Of a DNA stretch of 64,000 nucleotides, positions 17,773 to 26,256 are shown in pieces. The notes beneath the pieces are model-generated. The model worked only from the letters and a program-made list of their open reading frames with translations. It searched no databases and was not told where the DNA came from. Location of the stretch: NCBI GenBank assembly GCA_966250335.1, contig CBINGZ010000025.1, positions 1 to 64,000 of the forward strand, in the 5' to 3' direction. How positions within the stretch are numbered: the first letter of the stretch is position 1; the number at the start of each line of letters is the position of its first letter. This DNA comes from OLB7 sp966250335. Lineage in GTDB: Bacteria > Bacteroidota > Ignavibacteria > OLB7. Position numbers and translations under genes: made by a program.

Positions 17773-18492
17773 ATGAAACGGACGAAGGCCGAGCATCAAA
17801 AGAGTTCGAGCGAGATAGATCCGGCCAGGAATACAGCCGACGCCGCCACGAAGGTTACCGCAGTCGATGAACCGGCAATACCGTATCCCTCAGAGCCACA
17901 ACAGCAGACATTGAGACATGTGGCGAGGAGATATGAATTGCCGAGCATACGACAGACTGCCGCTCTGCGCATGGAAAAGGCCGTCAGGCGTATGCTTGAT
18001 CACGTATCGGACGAAACGGTTCACGACATCCTTGAAGAATCCACCGACGTCGATTCGATCATTCACCTTCTCTCGAATGTCGGAGTTGCCGACGTTGCGG
18101 CCATCAGTCCCCTCGCGGCCGCCTACCTGCGAGGAGCCGAGATGAAACGACAGCTTCTCGAGGAGGCGGGAGGAGCATACTCGACAGGAGAAGTTGCATC
18201 GCTACTGCAGATCTCCGAACAGGCCGTTCACAGCCGCCTTTCACGCCATAAACTGCTTGCCGTATCGATCGGAAACGACCGTCATCGATTCCCTACCTGT
18301 CAGTTCGACCAGAACGGCGTCATCACCGGGATCGACGAGTTCATCGCGGCTTGCAACGTCAGCGATCCATGGATGCAACTGGCGCTCCTGCTCGATCCGC
18401 AACCGGCGCTCGGGGGAATATCGATCCTCAAGGCACTTCGTACCGATCAACACGATACGGCACTCCGCGTTACCCGAAGCTTCGCACAATAA
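17773..18492 (+). CDS. Xre/MbcA/ParS-type antitoxin with winged-helix DNA-binding segment
   Basis: The 239-residue protein has a polar N-terminal tail (about 1-45). A helix-turn-helix with YSTGEVASLLQISEQAVHSR lies at about 136-155. The C-terminal part, DPWMQLALLLDPQPALGG followed by SILKALRTDQHD, matches the toxin-binding domain found in antitoxins of RES toxins. It should neutralise the RES protein encoded 8 bp downstream and repress its own promoter through the palindrome upstream. Codon and base use are visibly less GC-rich than in neighbours, consistent with horizontal gain. Confidence 0.82.
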   Translation: MKRTKAEHQKSSSEIDPARNTADAATKVTAVDEPAIPYPSEPQQQTLRHVARRYELPSIRQTAALRMEKAVRRMLDHVSDETVHDILEESTDVDSIIHLLSNVGVADVAAISPLAAAYLRGAEMKRQLLEEAGGAYSTGEVASLLQISEQAVHSRLSRHKLLAVSIGNDRHRFPTCQFDQNGVITGIDEFIAACNVSDPWMQLALLLDPQPALGGISILKALRTDQHDTALRVTRSFAQ

Positions 18493-18500
18493 GCAGGCGT

Positions 18501-19088
18501 ATGATCGACTCGGTCCACATCTCGACCTGCGAACTTCCGATCATCGAGCATACGGTGAAGGAGGAGTGGTAGCGGATTCACAGGACTCATCTCGGAGCGG
18601 TTTTCTTCGGTCCTCCCGATGGGAAGCCGCCCACATCGCGGTTCGATGATCCTCAGGGGGAATTCCGTGTCTGTTATCTCGGTCTGTCGCGGTTTGCCGT
18701 CGTCGCTGAGACGCTGCTGCATTCATCGCAACGACATTTGCTCGGCAGGGTCGAAGTAGAGAAACGGTCGTTCGCGAGAGTCACTCTTCGAAGGACCGTA
18801 AAGCTCGTCCAGCTTCACGGTCCAGGCCTGCTCAGGCTGAAGCTTACCTCCAATATCGTCGACAACGAAGTCTACGCCGACTGTGGAGCCCTTGCAAGGG
18901 TCCTTTACGAACGATCGGAAATGGTCGATGGTCTGGAGTACCGATGTCGTCACAACAACGGCGAAATCGCTGTCGCACTCTTCGATCGTGCCTCAGATGC
19001 GATCAAGGTCGAATCGACGACCCCGTTCAGGATCGACGACCCTCTGATCATTGAGATCATCAATCGATATAGAATTGGCATATCGTAA
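18501..19088 (+). pseudogene. RES-domain toxin interrupted by an in-frame TAG
   Basis: From the ATG at 18501, 23 codons (MIDSVHISTCELPIIEHTVK then EEW) are followed by TAG at 18570-18572. The same frame then continues as RIHRTHLGAVFFG, SRFDDPQGEFRVCYLGLSR and FAVVAETLLHSS, and stays open to 19088. The joined frame is 195 codons plus stop, the normal length of a RES toxin, and family landmarks lie after the stop (R-I-H-R, RFD.P, the Tyr in CYLG, the Glu in AET). RES toxins degrade or modify NAD+. A one-base change of a Tyr codon (TAC or TAT) to TAG would explain it. There is no frameshift. TAG ends other genes here (for example 11058 and 41849), so recoding is unlikely. Confidence 0.85.
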
Positions 19089-19100
19089 GACGAGACGGGC

Positions 19101-19332
19101 AGCCGCTTCTCTCCTTTCCTCCTTCAACGAATTCGCCGCAATAACGGCCTCCCGCCGGGGCGGTATGAAAGGGCACACAACTTGCTCCCCTTTGAATTCC
19201 CACTCTGCCTCTCTTCTCACCGCAATAACGGTTCCCGCAATCGAGCAGCATGAGAGAGCAACTCACTCCCCCTCAAATCTCCACTTCTCTCCCCCCTCCC
19301 TCTTCAACAACTCCACCGCGATAACGGACTCC
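19101..19332. repeat. Three degenerate tandem copies of the DUF952 gene 3' end
   Basis: The core CCGCAATAACGG occurs at 19136-19147 and 19220-19231, and as CCGCGATAACGG at 19316-19327 inside the DUF952 gene. Translated on the minus strand, the three segments read EAVIAANSLKEERREAA, TVIAVRREAEWEFKGE, and the true C-terminus ESVIAVELLKREGGEKW followed by RFEGE. The spacing is 84 and 96 bp. The two outer copies lie past the stop codon and look like relics of repeated 3'-end duplication. Confidence 0.75.
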
Positions 19333-19598
19333 GTGTTGATGGGGCCGTAGATGTGGGGGAATGAATCGTTGTCGGCAGGCTCGTAGAGGAGGTTGCCGGT
19401 GAGAAGCTCCGGGTCGATCTTCAGGAGGATCACTTCCTCGCGATCGGTGTAGAACTTGTTGAGCGATCGCTCCACCTGCCGCGCAAGCGAACAGTGGATG
19501 AATCCCTCGGTGTCGAGCGACGGAGCCGTGTAGCTTCCCGCCTCGGTTGCCGCGCTCCAGGCGTCACGGCTCGTGATGTGATAGATCGGTTCGGTCAT
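19263..19598 (-). CDS. DUF952 family protein
   Basis: The 111-residue protein has the DUF952 pattern: IYHITSRDAW at the start, EGFIHCSLARQVERS, LLKIDPELL, and FPHIYGPINTESV near the end. The family is small, cytoplasmic and of unknown biochemical function; a relation to ADP-ribosyl-type folds has been suggested. Degenerate duplicates of its last 20 codons lie immediately downstream. It is transcribed towards the broken RES toxin. Confidence 0.9.
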   Translation of the reverse strand: MTEPIYHITSRDAWSAATEAGSYTAPSLDTEGFIHCSLARQVERSLNKFYTDREEVILLKIDPELLTGNLLYEPADNDSFPHIYGPINTESVIAVELLKREGGEKWRFEGE

Positions 19599-19712
19599 CG
19601 TGTTCTGATCGATTCGTCCCGGAAAAATCGTTTCGATCCTCCGGAGGTGTGGATTGTGCCGCCCGATTTACGAAATTCCCCCCACAGCGCAATCCGCAAC
19701 GGACAATCCCTC

Positions 19713-20687
19713 ATGATCGAATATATCGGCCTGACGAAGATATACCGGACCGATCGCGGCGAGACCACGGCTCTGGATGATATATCGCTCCGCGTGGAGA
19801 AGGGAGCCCTCTGCGTCCTCCTCGGCTCCAGCGGCTGCGGCAAGACCACCCTCCTCCGAACCACCAACCGCCTTGTGGAACCGACCTCCGGCACCGTCAT
19901 GATCGACGGACGGGATATCATGCGGGAAGACCCGGTCCCCCTCCGCCGCAGGATCGGCTACGCCATCCAGGGGGTCGGCCTCTTCCCCCATAAGACCGTT
20001 GCCGAGAATGTCGCCGTCACCCTCCGGCTTCAGTCGACCCCGAAGGAGAAGATCGCACCGCGAGTCGATGAGCTGCTGGAGATGATGAACCTCGATCCCG
20101 CGGTCTATGCGGACCGCTACCCGGCGGAGCTCTCAGGCGGCGAGGCGCAACGGGTCGGCGTGGCCCGCGCCCTGGCCGCCGATCCCCCCCTGCTTCTGAT
20201 GGATGAACCGTTCGGCGCGATCGACCCGGTGAACAGGAAGAGGATCGGACGCCAGTTCCGAGATCTCCAGAAACGCCTGGGAACCACCACCCTCTTCGTA
20301 TCGCATGACGTGGGTGAGGCTCTGGCGCTGGCCGACACCCTTGTCCTGATGAGGAACGGCAGGATCGTTCAGGCAGGCGCCCCCTCCGAACTTCTCACCG
20401 CCCCGGTCGACGACTATACGGCACAGTTCTTCGGCGAGGGACGCGAGCTTCTCCTGCTGGAGACCTTCACCGTCGCCGATGCGATGCGGTCCGATATATT
20501 CCCCTCCACGGAGACCGCCTCGATCTCCGCGAACGCCCCTCTTCGGCACGCTCTCGCTCTGCTCCTTGCGCCAGGGGTCGAACTTCTCGGCGTCCTCGAT
20601 GAGAGCGGGAGGCCCGCCGGCTCGATATCTCTCGATTCGATACGCGCGCTCATGGCCGCCGGAAACAGCAGGGAGATCCCCTCATGA
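19713..20687 (+). CDS. Quaternary-amine ABC importer, ATP-binding subunit (OpuCA/ProV/OsmV type)
   Basis: The ATG at 19713 gives the canonical start MIEYIGLTKIY. Walker A is GSSGCGKTT at 38-46, the signature is ELSGGEAQR, and Walker B ends LLLMDEP. Residues about 260-315 form a CBS-like regulatory segment, as in OpuCA/OsmV, where it can sense ionic strength. It powers uptake of glycine betaine, choline, ergothioneine or a similar quaternary amine with the two permeases that follow. The downstream permease start overlaps its stop by 4 bp. Confidence 0.93.
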   Translation: MIEYIGLTKIYRTDRGETTALDDISLRVEKGALCVLLGSSGCGKTTLLRTTNRLVEPTSGTVMIDGRDIMREDPVPLRRRIGYAIQGVGLFPHKTVAENVAVTLRLQSTPKEKIAPRVDELLEMMNLDPAVYADRYPAELSGGEAQRVGVARALAADPPLLLMDEPFGAIDPVNRKRIGRQFRDLQKRLGTTTLFVSHDVGEALALADTLVLMRNGRIVQAGAPSELLTAPVDDYTAQFFGEGRELLLLETFTVADAMRSDIFPSTETASISANAPLRHALALLLAPGVELLGVLDESGRPAGSISLDSIRALMAAGNSREIPS

Positions 20688-21355
20688 GCCTCGCCGAATT
20701 CCTGCACGAATACGATATGACGCTCCTGCTGGCGATCGGCCGGCACCTGCAGCTCACGGCGACCGCGCTGCTGATCGCGATCGTGATCTCCCTCCCGCTC
20801 GGCGCCTGGATCGCCGGAGGGGAACGGAGGGCATCGATCGTCCTCGCCGCCGTGGGAGCGGTGCAGACCATCCCGAGCATCGCACTCTTCGGTCTCATGA
20901 TCCCGATCCTTTCCCTGGTGAATCGCGGGATCGGCGCGGTCCCGGCGACCGTGGCGCTCGTCCTCTATTCGCTGCTGCCGATCGTGCGGAACACCTACAT
21001 CGCCCTGCGATCGGTCCCCGAGGCGACCGTGGACGCTGCGCGCGGGATGGGGATGAGCGAACGGCAGATCCTCCTCCGGATCTCCCTCCCGTTGTCGATC
21101 GGCGGCATCGTCGCCGGGGTGAGGACCGCGGCCACCATGAGTATCGGCGTCGCCGCGATCGCCGCATATATCGGAGCGGGAGGTCTGGGCCTGGTGATCG
21201 AGCGGGGGATCGAGACGAACTGGGGGATGATGACGCTGGCGGGGGGAGTCGGAGTGGCGCTCCTGGCCCTGGTCGTGGAGATCGGCCTGGAAATCGTCGA
21301 GAAAGCCGTGACTCCCGTCGGCATGAAGCTCGCATCACGACAGAAGGCTGCCTGA
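20684..21355 (+). CDS. Quaternary-amine ABC importer permease 1 (OsmW/OpuCB type)
   Basis: The 223-residue protein has about six membrane segments and the BPD permease EAA-loop, EATVDAARGMGMSERQILLRI. The stretch GAVQTIPSIALFGLMIPIL is typical of OpuCB/ProW-like permeases. It is translationally coupled on both sides: a 4-bp overlap with the ATPase gene and a 1-bp overlap (TGATG) with the next permease. It should form a heterodimeric channel with that permease. Confidence 0.93.
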   Translation: MSLAEFLHEYDMTLLLAIGRHLQLTATALLIAIVISLPLGAWIAGGERRASIVLAAVGAVQTIPSIALFGLMIPILSLVNRGIGAVPATVALVLYSLLPIVRNTYIALRSVPEATVDAARGMGMSERQILLRISLPLSIGGIVAGVRTAATMSIGVAAIAAYIGAGGLGLVIERGIETNWGMMTLAGGVGVALLALVVEIGLEIVEKAVTPVGMKLASRQKAA

Positions 21356-21993
21356 TGGAAGCGTTCTTCTCCTATATCGCCGAGAACGCCGGGGAGATCG
21401 GGGTCCATCTGCTGGAGCATATCGTGCTGACCGCCGGCGCGCTGGCCCTCGCCGCGCCGATCGGGATCGCGGCCGGGCTGGCCCTGACGAGACCGGGAGG
21501 CGAGCGGTTTCGCGTTCCGATATTCTATCTGCTCGGGCTCGGCCAGACGATACCGTCGCTTGCGATCCTGGCGTTCGCCGTGACCGTCATCGGCATAGGC
21601 TGGCTTCCGGCGGCGCTTGCCGTCGCCCTCTACGCGATCCTTCCGATCGCCCGCAACACGGCGGCGGGGATCGCGGCGGTTCCGGCGGTGACGGTCGACG
21701 CGGCGCGCGGGATGGGGATGACCGGCCGGCAGATCCTCACGGGGGTCGAGATTCCTCTGGCGGCGCCGTTCATCATGGCGGGGGTCAGAACCGCGTCGCT
21801 CATCGCCATCTCCGCGGCGACACTGGCCGACCTGATCGGCGCGGGAGGGATGGGACACTATATCTTCAGCGGAATCGCCCTCTTCAGACCGGAAGTGATG
21901 CTGGCCGGGGCGATCCCCGTCACCCTTCTCGCTCTCGGAACCGACCGTCTGCTGGAACTGGGCGAACGGAATATGCGGCGGATGAAACGGTAA
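21355..21993 (+). CDS. Quaternary-amine ABC importer permease 2 (OsmY/OpuCD type)
   Basis: The 212-residue permease repeats the fold of its neighbour: GLGQTIPSLAILAFAVTVIG, and the EAA-loop VTVDAARGMGMTGRQILTGV. The first codon shares a base with the previous stop. Its C-terminus is short and basic. Together with the ATPase and the first permease it forms an importer; the substrate-binding lipoprotein is not in this operon but is encoded 1.3 kb downstream at 23272. Confidence 0.93.
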   Translation: MEAFFSYIAENAGEIGVHLLEHIVLTAGALALAAPIGIAAGLALTRPGGERFRVPIFYLLGLGQTIPSLAILAFAVTVIGIGWLPAALAVALYAILPIARNTAAGIAAVPAVTVDAARGMGMTGRQILTGVEIPLAAPFIMAGVRTASLIAISAATLADLIGAGGMGHYIFSGIALFRPEVMLAGAIPVTLLALGTDRLLELGERNMRRMKR

Positions 21994-22115
21994 CGCCCCC
22001 GCGAACGTTCCTCCAGATAGACCTCCCCGCGGACCCGACCCCGACATGCCGTGCGACAATGCCGCGGAAGATCGGTCTCTATTTCCGTCAATATTCCTTT
22101 CCCAATCGATCGCTC

Positions 22116-22643
22116 ATGACAACGACAAACCAGGAACGAGGTCTCGCCGATCAGCTCGATCGGGCTCTCTCCCCCCACGCATTCGTCCGCATGAACGCGG
22201 TTCCCGATGTCGCCGTGCCGGTCAACGTCAGCGCCGTCTGGCGGCGGCGCACATGGAACACGAACCGCGCCGTGGTGATGGTCCCGTTCATCGATGCGGG
22301 GGATCATCCCGGCGAGTTCGCCAGAAATATCAGAATGGAGATAGGAAAGGCGGTGGGCTACAAGGCGTTCTTTTATCCGGTGGGGCTTCAGCTCGTCATG
22401 TGCGGCAGCGGATTCCTGGAGAAGGCGCTGGGACTGGAGAAGTTCGTGGACAAGATCGACAACCAGCGGGTGGTGCTTCAGAGCATCCATGCCGTCGACT
22501 TCTCCGTCGGTCGCTGCCTTTCGGTCCGCACGTACGGCCAGGTCGTCACCGGAAGATTTCAGGATGCGATAGAACTCGGCATCAGGAACTGCCTCAAGGG
22601 ATTTTCGGGAGTGGGAGATCCCCCGGTATCAGCGAGTATATAA
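22116..22643 (+). CDS. Conserved hypothetical soluble protein
   Basis: I place the start at the ATG at 22116 (MTTTNQERG...), giving 175 residues; an in-frame ATG at 22059 would add 19. I do not recognise a family. It has no signal peptide or membrane segment. A notable run is NRAVVMVPFIDAGDHPGEFA, followed by KAFFYPVGLQLVMCGSGFLE. Its 3' end overlaps that of the convergent acetyltransferase by 50 bp. It lies between the importer operon and its binding protein, but nothing ties it to transport. Confidence 0.7.
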   Translation: MTTTNQERGLADQLDRALSPHAFVRMNAVPDVAVPVNVSAVWRRRTWNTNRAVVMVPFIDAGDHPGEFARNIRMEIGKAVGYKAFFYPVGLQLVMCGSGFLEKALGLEKFVDKIDNQRVVLQSIHAVDFSVGRCLSVRTYGQVVTGRFQDAIELGIRNCLKGFSGVGDPPVSASI

Positions 22644-23154
22644 CCGCATCGTGCGGGACGCCGTGCAGCAGCAGCCTGTTGCGCAGGATCCCCTCGCGGG
22701 TTCCCCCCGTCCGTTCCGCCACGCGCTGGCTGGCGATGTTGCGGACGGAGGCCAGGATCTCCACACGATAGAATCGCAGTTCGTCGAGCGCGAACCGGGC
22801 GGCCAGGCGCGCGGCTCCCGTCGCCGTCCCCCGCCGGGTCGACGTGCTTCTGACCCAGTACCCCAGGTTCACGATCTTATCCTTCGTCCGCAGAGCGTCG
22901 ATCCCCACCCCCCCGAGGAACCTGCCGCCGGCCGACTCGAAGATCGCGAACTGGAACTCGCGTCCCTCCCTCCACCCCTCCATGCAGTGAGCGATCCAGC
23001 TCTCGGCCTCCTGACGGCAGTAGCCGGGGTGACACCATTCGAGCCACGGATAGACATCGCTCACCGACTCTATGGCGGCGGCGGTCAGCGAGCCGACGTC
23101 CTCCGGTGTGTAGGGACGTATCGTAATCAGACCGTCGGTGAACTCCGATTCCAT
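22594..23154 (-). CDS. GNAT acetyltransferase, RimJ/RimL type
   Basis: The 186-residue protein matches the ribosomal-protein-alanine acetyltransferase subgroup: IRPYTPEDVGSL near the start, LGGVGIDALRTKDKIVNLGY, YWVRSTSTRRGTATGAARLA (the acetyl-CoA-binding loop region), and VEILASVRNIASQRVAERTG. It transfers an acetyl group from acetyl-CoA to an amine; the target cannot be inferred. The pyrophosphate loop is RRGTATGA rather than the commoner Q/RxxGxG/A pattern, which still fits. The 3' end overlaps the opposite hypothetical gene. Confidence 0.9.
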   Translation of the reverse strand: MESEFTDGLITIRPYTPEDVGSLTAAAIESVSDVYPWLEWCHPGYCRQEAESWIAHCMEGWREGREFQFAIFESAGGRFLGGVGIDALRTKDKIVNLGYWVRSTSTRRGTATGAARLAARFALDELRFYRVEILASVRNIASQRVAERTGGTREGILRNRLLLHGVPHDAVIYSLIPGDLPLPKIP

Positions 23155-23271
23155 GCGATCCTCCTTCTCCCTCTTCCCGCTCCGTCGTTCGATCGGGGGG
23201 TCGCGGTCGGAGGAATATAGAGGATGCGGGAATCGCTTCCTATCTTCACCCCCACACGCCGAGGGTTATCG

Positions 23272-24165
23272 ATGCGCCGACTCCTCTTCATTCTCCTCCT
23301 GGCCATGCTCCCGTTGGGATGCGCCCGCGATCAAAAGATCGTGGTGGGAGCAAAAGCCTTTACCGAGGGATATCTCCTGGGGCACATGGCCGCGATACTT
23401 CTGGAGGATGCGGGCTACGGCGTTGAGGAACAGTTCGGCGTGAAGTCGTCGGCCATGCGGTCGGCGCTGGAATCGGGGCAGGTCGATCTCTACTTCGAGT
23501 ATACGGGGACCGCCTACACGGTCTATGCCCACGGGAAGGACCCCGCCGTGATGAGCGACTCGGCCCGCGTCCTCGCCGCCGTGCGGGAGTTCGACCGGCG
23601 CGAGCACGATCTGGTCTGGCTGGCCCCGATCCCCTTCGACAACACCTACACCCTCCTGATGCGGCGGACCGAATCGGAGCGGCGGGGGATCAGATCGCTC
23701 TCCGATCTGTCGACGGCCCTTGCGCGCGGGGAACGCCTCGTCGTCGCCGTCGACGCGGAATTCCGCGAGCGGCCGGACGGGATGAAGGCGATGCTGAAGC
23801 ATTACGGCTTCCCCGGGATCGACGTCACGGCGCTTGATGCCGGGCTCATCTACGGCGCGCTCGCCGAAGGGGAAATCGATGTCGGAATGGGATATTCCAC
23901 CGACGGTCAGATCGCCGCGCTCGACCTTGTATCGCTTTCCGACGATCGCAGGTTCTTCCCGGCGTACAACCCCGCGGCCGTGGTGCGCGCCGAGGCCCTG
24001 GCCCGCCGCCCCGCCATACGGGAGGTGCTGGAGAGCCTGAACCGGCGACTCGATACCGAAACGATCCGCAGGCTGAACGCGGAGGTGAACATGAAGCATC
24101 GCGACCCAAGAAAGGTGGCGATGAGGTTCCTGCGGGGGCTCCCGCAGGAGGGGGAGACCCGTTAG
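23272..24165 (+). CDS. Substrate-binding lipoprotein of an OpuC/OsmX-type importer
   Basis: The start at 23272 gives a lipoprotein-like signal peptide ending in LPLGC. The mature part is a type II periplasmic binding domain: KIVVGAKAFTEGYLLGHMAA at the start, YFEYTGTAYTVY, and DVGMGYSTDGQIAALDL near the C-terminus. These blocks are typical of OpuCC/OsmX proteins that bind glycine betaine, choline or related compounds. It should serve the permease/ATPase operon at 19713-21993, from which it is separated by two unrelated genes. Confidence 0.9.
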   Translation: MRRLLFILLLAMLPLGCARDQKIVVGAKAFTEGYLLGHMAAILLEDAGYGVEEQFGVKSSAMRSALESGQVDLYFEYTGTAYTVYAHGKDPAVMSDSARVLAAVREFDRREHDLVWLAPIPFDNTYTLLMRRTESERRGIRSLSDLSTALARGERLVVAVDAEFRERPDGMKAMLKHYGFPGIDVTALDAGLIYGALAEGEIDVGMGYSTDGQIAALDLVSLSDDRRFFPAYNPAAVVRAEALARRPAIREVLESLNRRLDTETIRRLNAEVNMKHRDPRKVAMRFLRGLPQEGETR

Positions 24166-24449
24166 TCCCCGCCCCCCACGTCGATCAGTTTTCCGTCGAT
24201 GTAGTCGTCGTTCGAGGTTCCGGTCACGTCGGTCGGTTCGGCGTGATCGGGGCCCACCGAGTGCTCGCGCGCCGGGCTCTTCTCATCCAGCGGAAGCTGC
24301 TGTTCGTCGAGATCGGATTCGGTTCCGTAGGCGGTCTGATCCGGGTCGGGGAGATGCGCGTTCTCCTGCGAGTCGGGGTTCAACGGCTCCATCTGCCGCT
24401 CCTCGTTCGTGACCGCTCCGTCCGGCGTCTCCTTCGTCTGCTTGCCCAT
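24162..24449 (-). CDS. Small acidic hypothetical protein
   Basis: The 95-residue frame is rich in Asp, Glu, Pro, Gln and Ser, with no hydrophobic core, so it is probably disordered. It has a strong Shine-Dalgarno, GGAGG, about 9 bp before its ATG, which argues that it is translated. Its stop overlaps the end of the binding-protein gene on the other strand by 4 bp. I do not recognise the family. It ends DDYIDGKLIDVGGGD. Confidence 0.6.
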   Translation of the reverse strand: MGKQTKETPDGAVTNEERQMEPLNPDSQENAHLPDPDQTAYGTESDLDEQQLPLDEKSPAREHSVGPDHAEPTDVTGTSNDDYIDGKLIDVGGGD

Positions 24450-24610
24450 TATATCGGCCTCCGTCTATTGTTCATCAACACGACAATTGTATCGGGAACA
24501 ACATTCCGGGGGCCGCGCGGATTCCCGCGCCCGCCAACGATGAGGGCCGGGCGCCGCATCGAGCGACATCCGGCCCCATATCGTGAGCGCCGTGGAACGC
24601 CTCCATCGTC

Positions 24611-26092
24611 TCAGACCTTTTCCCAGCGGGTTCCTTCCTTGCCGTCCTCCAGAGCGATCCCGATCGACTTGAGGCGGTCGCGGATCGCGTCGGCGCTGGC
24701 GAAATCCTTCCGCCCCCTGGCTTCCTTCCTGAGCTCTATCAGCAGCTCCACAAGGTCGCCCGTCAGCGCGCCGTCGTCGGTCGCCGGGTCCTCGGCGAAG
24801 AGGTTCAGGCCGAGTATCCGGTCGTAGGCGGTCTCCAGCGCATCGGCGTACGAGATAAGCGTCGCCCGGTCGGGGTCGCTCGAGGCGAGCATCTGGTTGA
24901 CCTCGCCGATCCCGGCGGAGAGGGCCCCGATCGCGAGCGGCGTGTTGAAGTCGTCGTCCATCGCGGCCAGGAACTCCTCCATGAAGGCCGGACGGGCTCC
25001 GGAGCGGGGGTCCCCGTTCATGATTCCTCCGCCGTCGATCGCCTCGCGGAGCCGCGTGATCGTCTTCCTGATGCGGTCCAGGCCGGTCCGCGCCGCCGTC
25101 AGCGACTCCAGGTCGAAGTCGAGCGGTGAACGGTAGTGGCTCTGGATGATGAGAAAACGGATCGCCATCGGATCGAATTCGGCGAAGAGATCCTTCAGGT
25201 TCTTCGCGTTGCCGGCGGAGCCTCCCATCTTGTCGCTCCCGATCCGGAGCATGTTGTTGTGCATCCAGTAGCGGACGAAGGGGCGGCCGTTGGCGCTCTG
25301 GCTCTGGGCGATCTCGCACTCGTGGTGGGGGAACATGTTGTCCAGCCCGCCGGCGTGGATATCGAATGTCGTGCCAAGATAGAACTGCGCCATCACGGAG
25401 CACTCCAGATGCCAGCCGGGATATCCCCAGCCCCAGGGGGAGTGCCACTGCATGAAATGCTCCGGCTCCGCCTGCTTCCAGAGGGCGAAATCCTGAGGCG
25501 CGCGCTTCTCCTCCTTCTGCGATATACGTCCGCCGAACTGCTGCTCCTCGCTTTTGCGGTTGGAGAGCCCGCCGTAGGGGACGAACCCATCCTCCGTCCC
25601 GCGCCGCTCGTACTCGGCCACATCGAAGTAGACCGAACCGTTGACCACGTAGGCGAGCCCCTTCTCCACAAGATTCTCCGTCATCTCGATCTGCTGGCGG
25701 ATGAAGTCGGTGGCGTGCGGCGTCCTGTCCGGCCGGAGCACGCCGAGTCTCTCCAGATCCTCCATCCAGCTCTCCTCGTAGGCGGCGGCGATCTCGAACG
25801 GCGAACGGTTCTCGCGCCGCGCCTGGGCCTCCATCTTATCCTCGCCGTCGTCGGCATCGTCGGCCAGGTGCCCCACGTCGGTGATGTTCATCACATACAT
25901 CATGTGGTCGGCGCCGTAGAGATGCATCAGATAGCGACGTACCACATCGAAGGAGATGTAGCTTTTCGCGTGGCCGATATGCATGTGTTTGTAGACGGTC
26001 GGACCGCACCTGTACATCCGGATCAGCTCCGGGTCGATCGGCTGGAACTCCTCCTTGGTCCGCGTCAGCGTGTTGTAAATGCTCAGTCCCAT
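24611..26092 (-). CDS. cysS: Cysteinyl-tRNA synthetase with altered KMSKS motif
   Basis: The start at 26092 gives MGLSIYNTLTRTKEEF, the normal N-terminus; upstream in-frame codons are non-conserved. It charges tRNA-Cys. The HIGH motif is HMHIGH at 36-41, preceded by zinc ligand C29. Other zinc-site residues fall in HLECSVMAQ and FPHHECEIA. The second signature is KMGGS from K288, where KMSKS is usual, so the second lysine is missing. The 493-residue length and the rest of the enzyme appear normal. A dedicated cysteine-tRNA ligase is expected to be essential, so it is probably active. Confidence 0.95.
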   Translation of the reverse strand: MGLSIYNTLTRTKEEFQPIDPELIRMYRCGPTVYKHMHIGHAKSYISFDVVRRYLMHLYGADHMMYVMNITDVGHLADDADDGEDKMEAQARRENRSPFEIAAAYEESWMEDLERLGVLRPDRTPHATDFIRQQIEMTENLVEKGLAYVVNGSVYFDVAEYERRGTEDGFVPYGGLSNRKSEEQQFGGRISQKEEKRAPQDFALWKQAEPEHFMQWHSPWGWGYPGWHLECSVMAQFYLGTTFDIHAGGLDNMFPHHECEIAQSQSANGRPFVRYWMHNNMLRIGSDKMGGSAGNAKNLKDLFAEFDPMAIRFLIIQSHYRSPLDFDLESLTAARTGLDRIRKTITRLREAIDGGGIMNGDPRSGARPAFMEEFLAAMDDDFNTPLAIGALSAGIGEVNQMLASSDPDRATLISYADALETAYDRILGLNLFAEDPATDDGALTGDLVELLIELRKEARGRKDFASADAIRDRLKSIGIALEDGKEGTRWEKV

Positions 26093-26256
26093 GGGGATCA
26101 ATGATCTCGTTGAATGATTGTCGCTCTGCGGGAAACGGCCGCTCCGCCGTCGAAGGTGACGGCGGCCTCGGAATCTGTGCGTCCGGATCCGTGGTCGACC
26201 TTCGGCCGGGCTCCGGCGGGGCGTGGACTCCACGCGGAGCGTACGAAGGGCGGCCA

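Noticed and set aside
18738..19088. Separate 116-residue gene starting at the TTG at 18738
   Set aside because: It is the C-terminal half of the RES toxin frame; the conserved R-I-H-R and RFD blocks continue upstream to the TAG, so a gene starting here would lack the toxin N-terminus.
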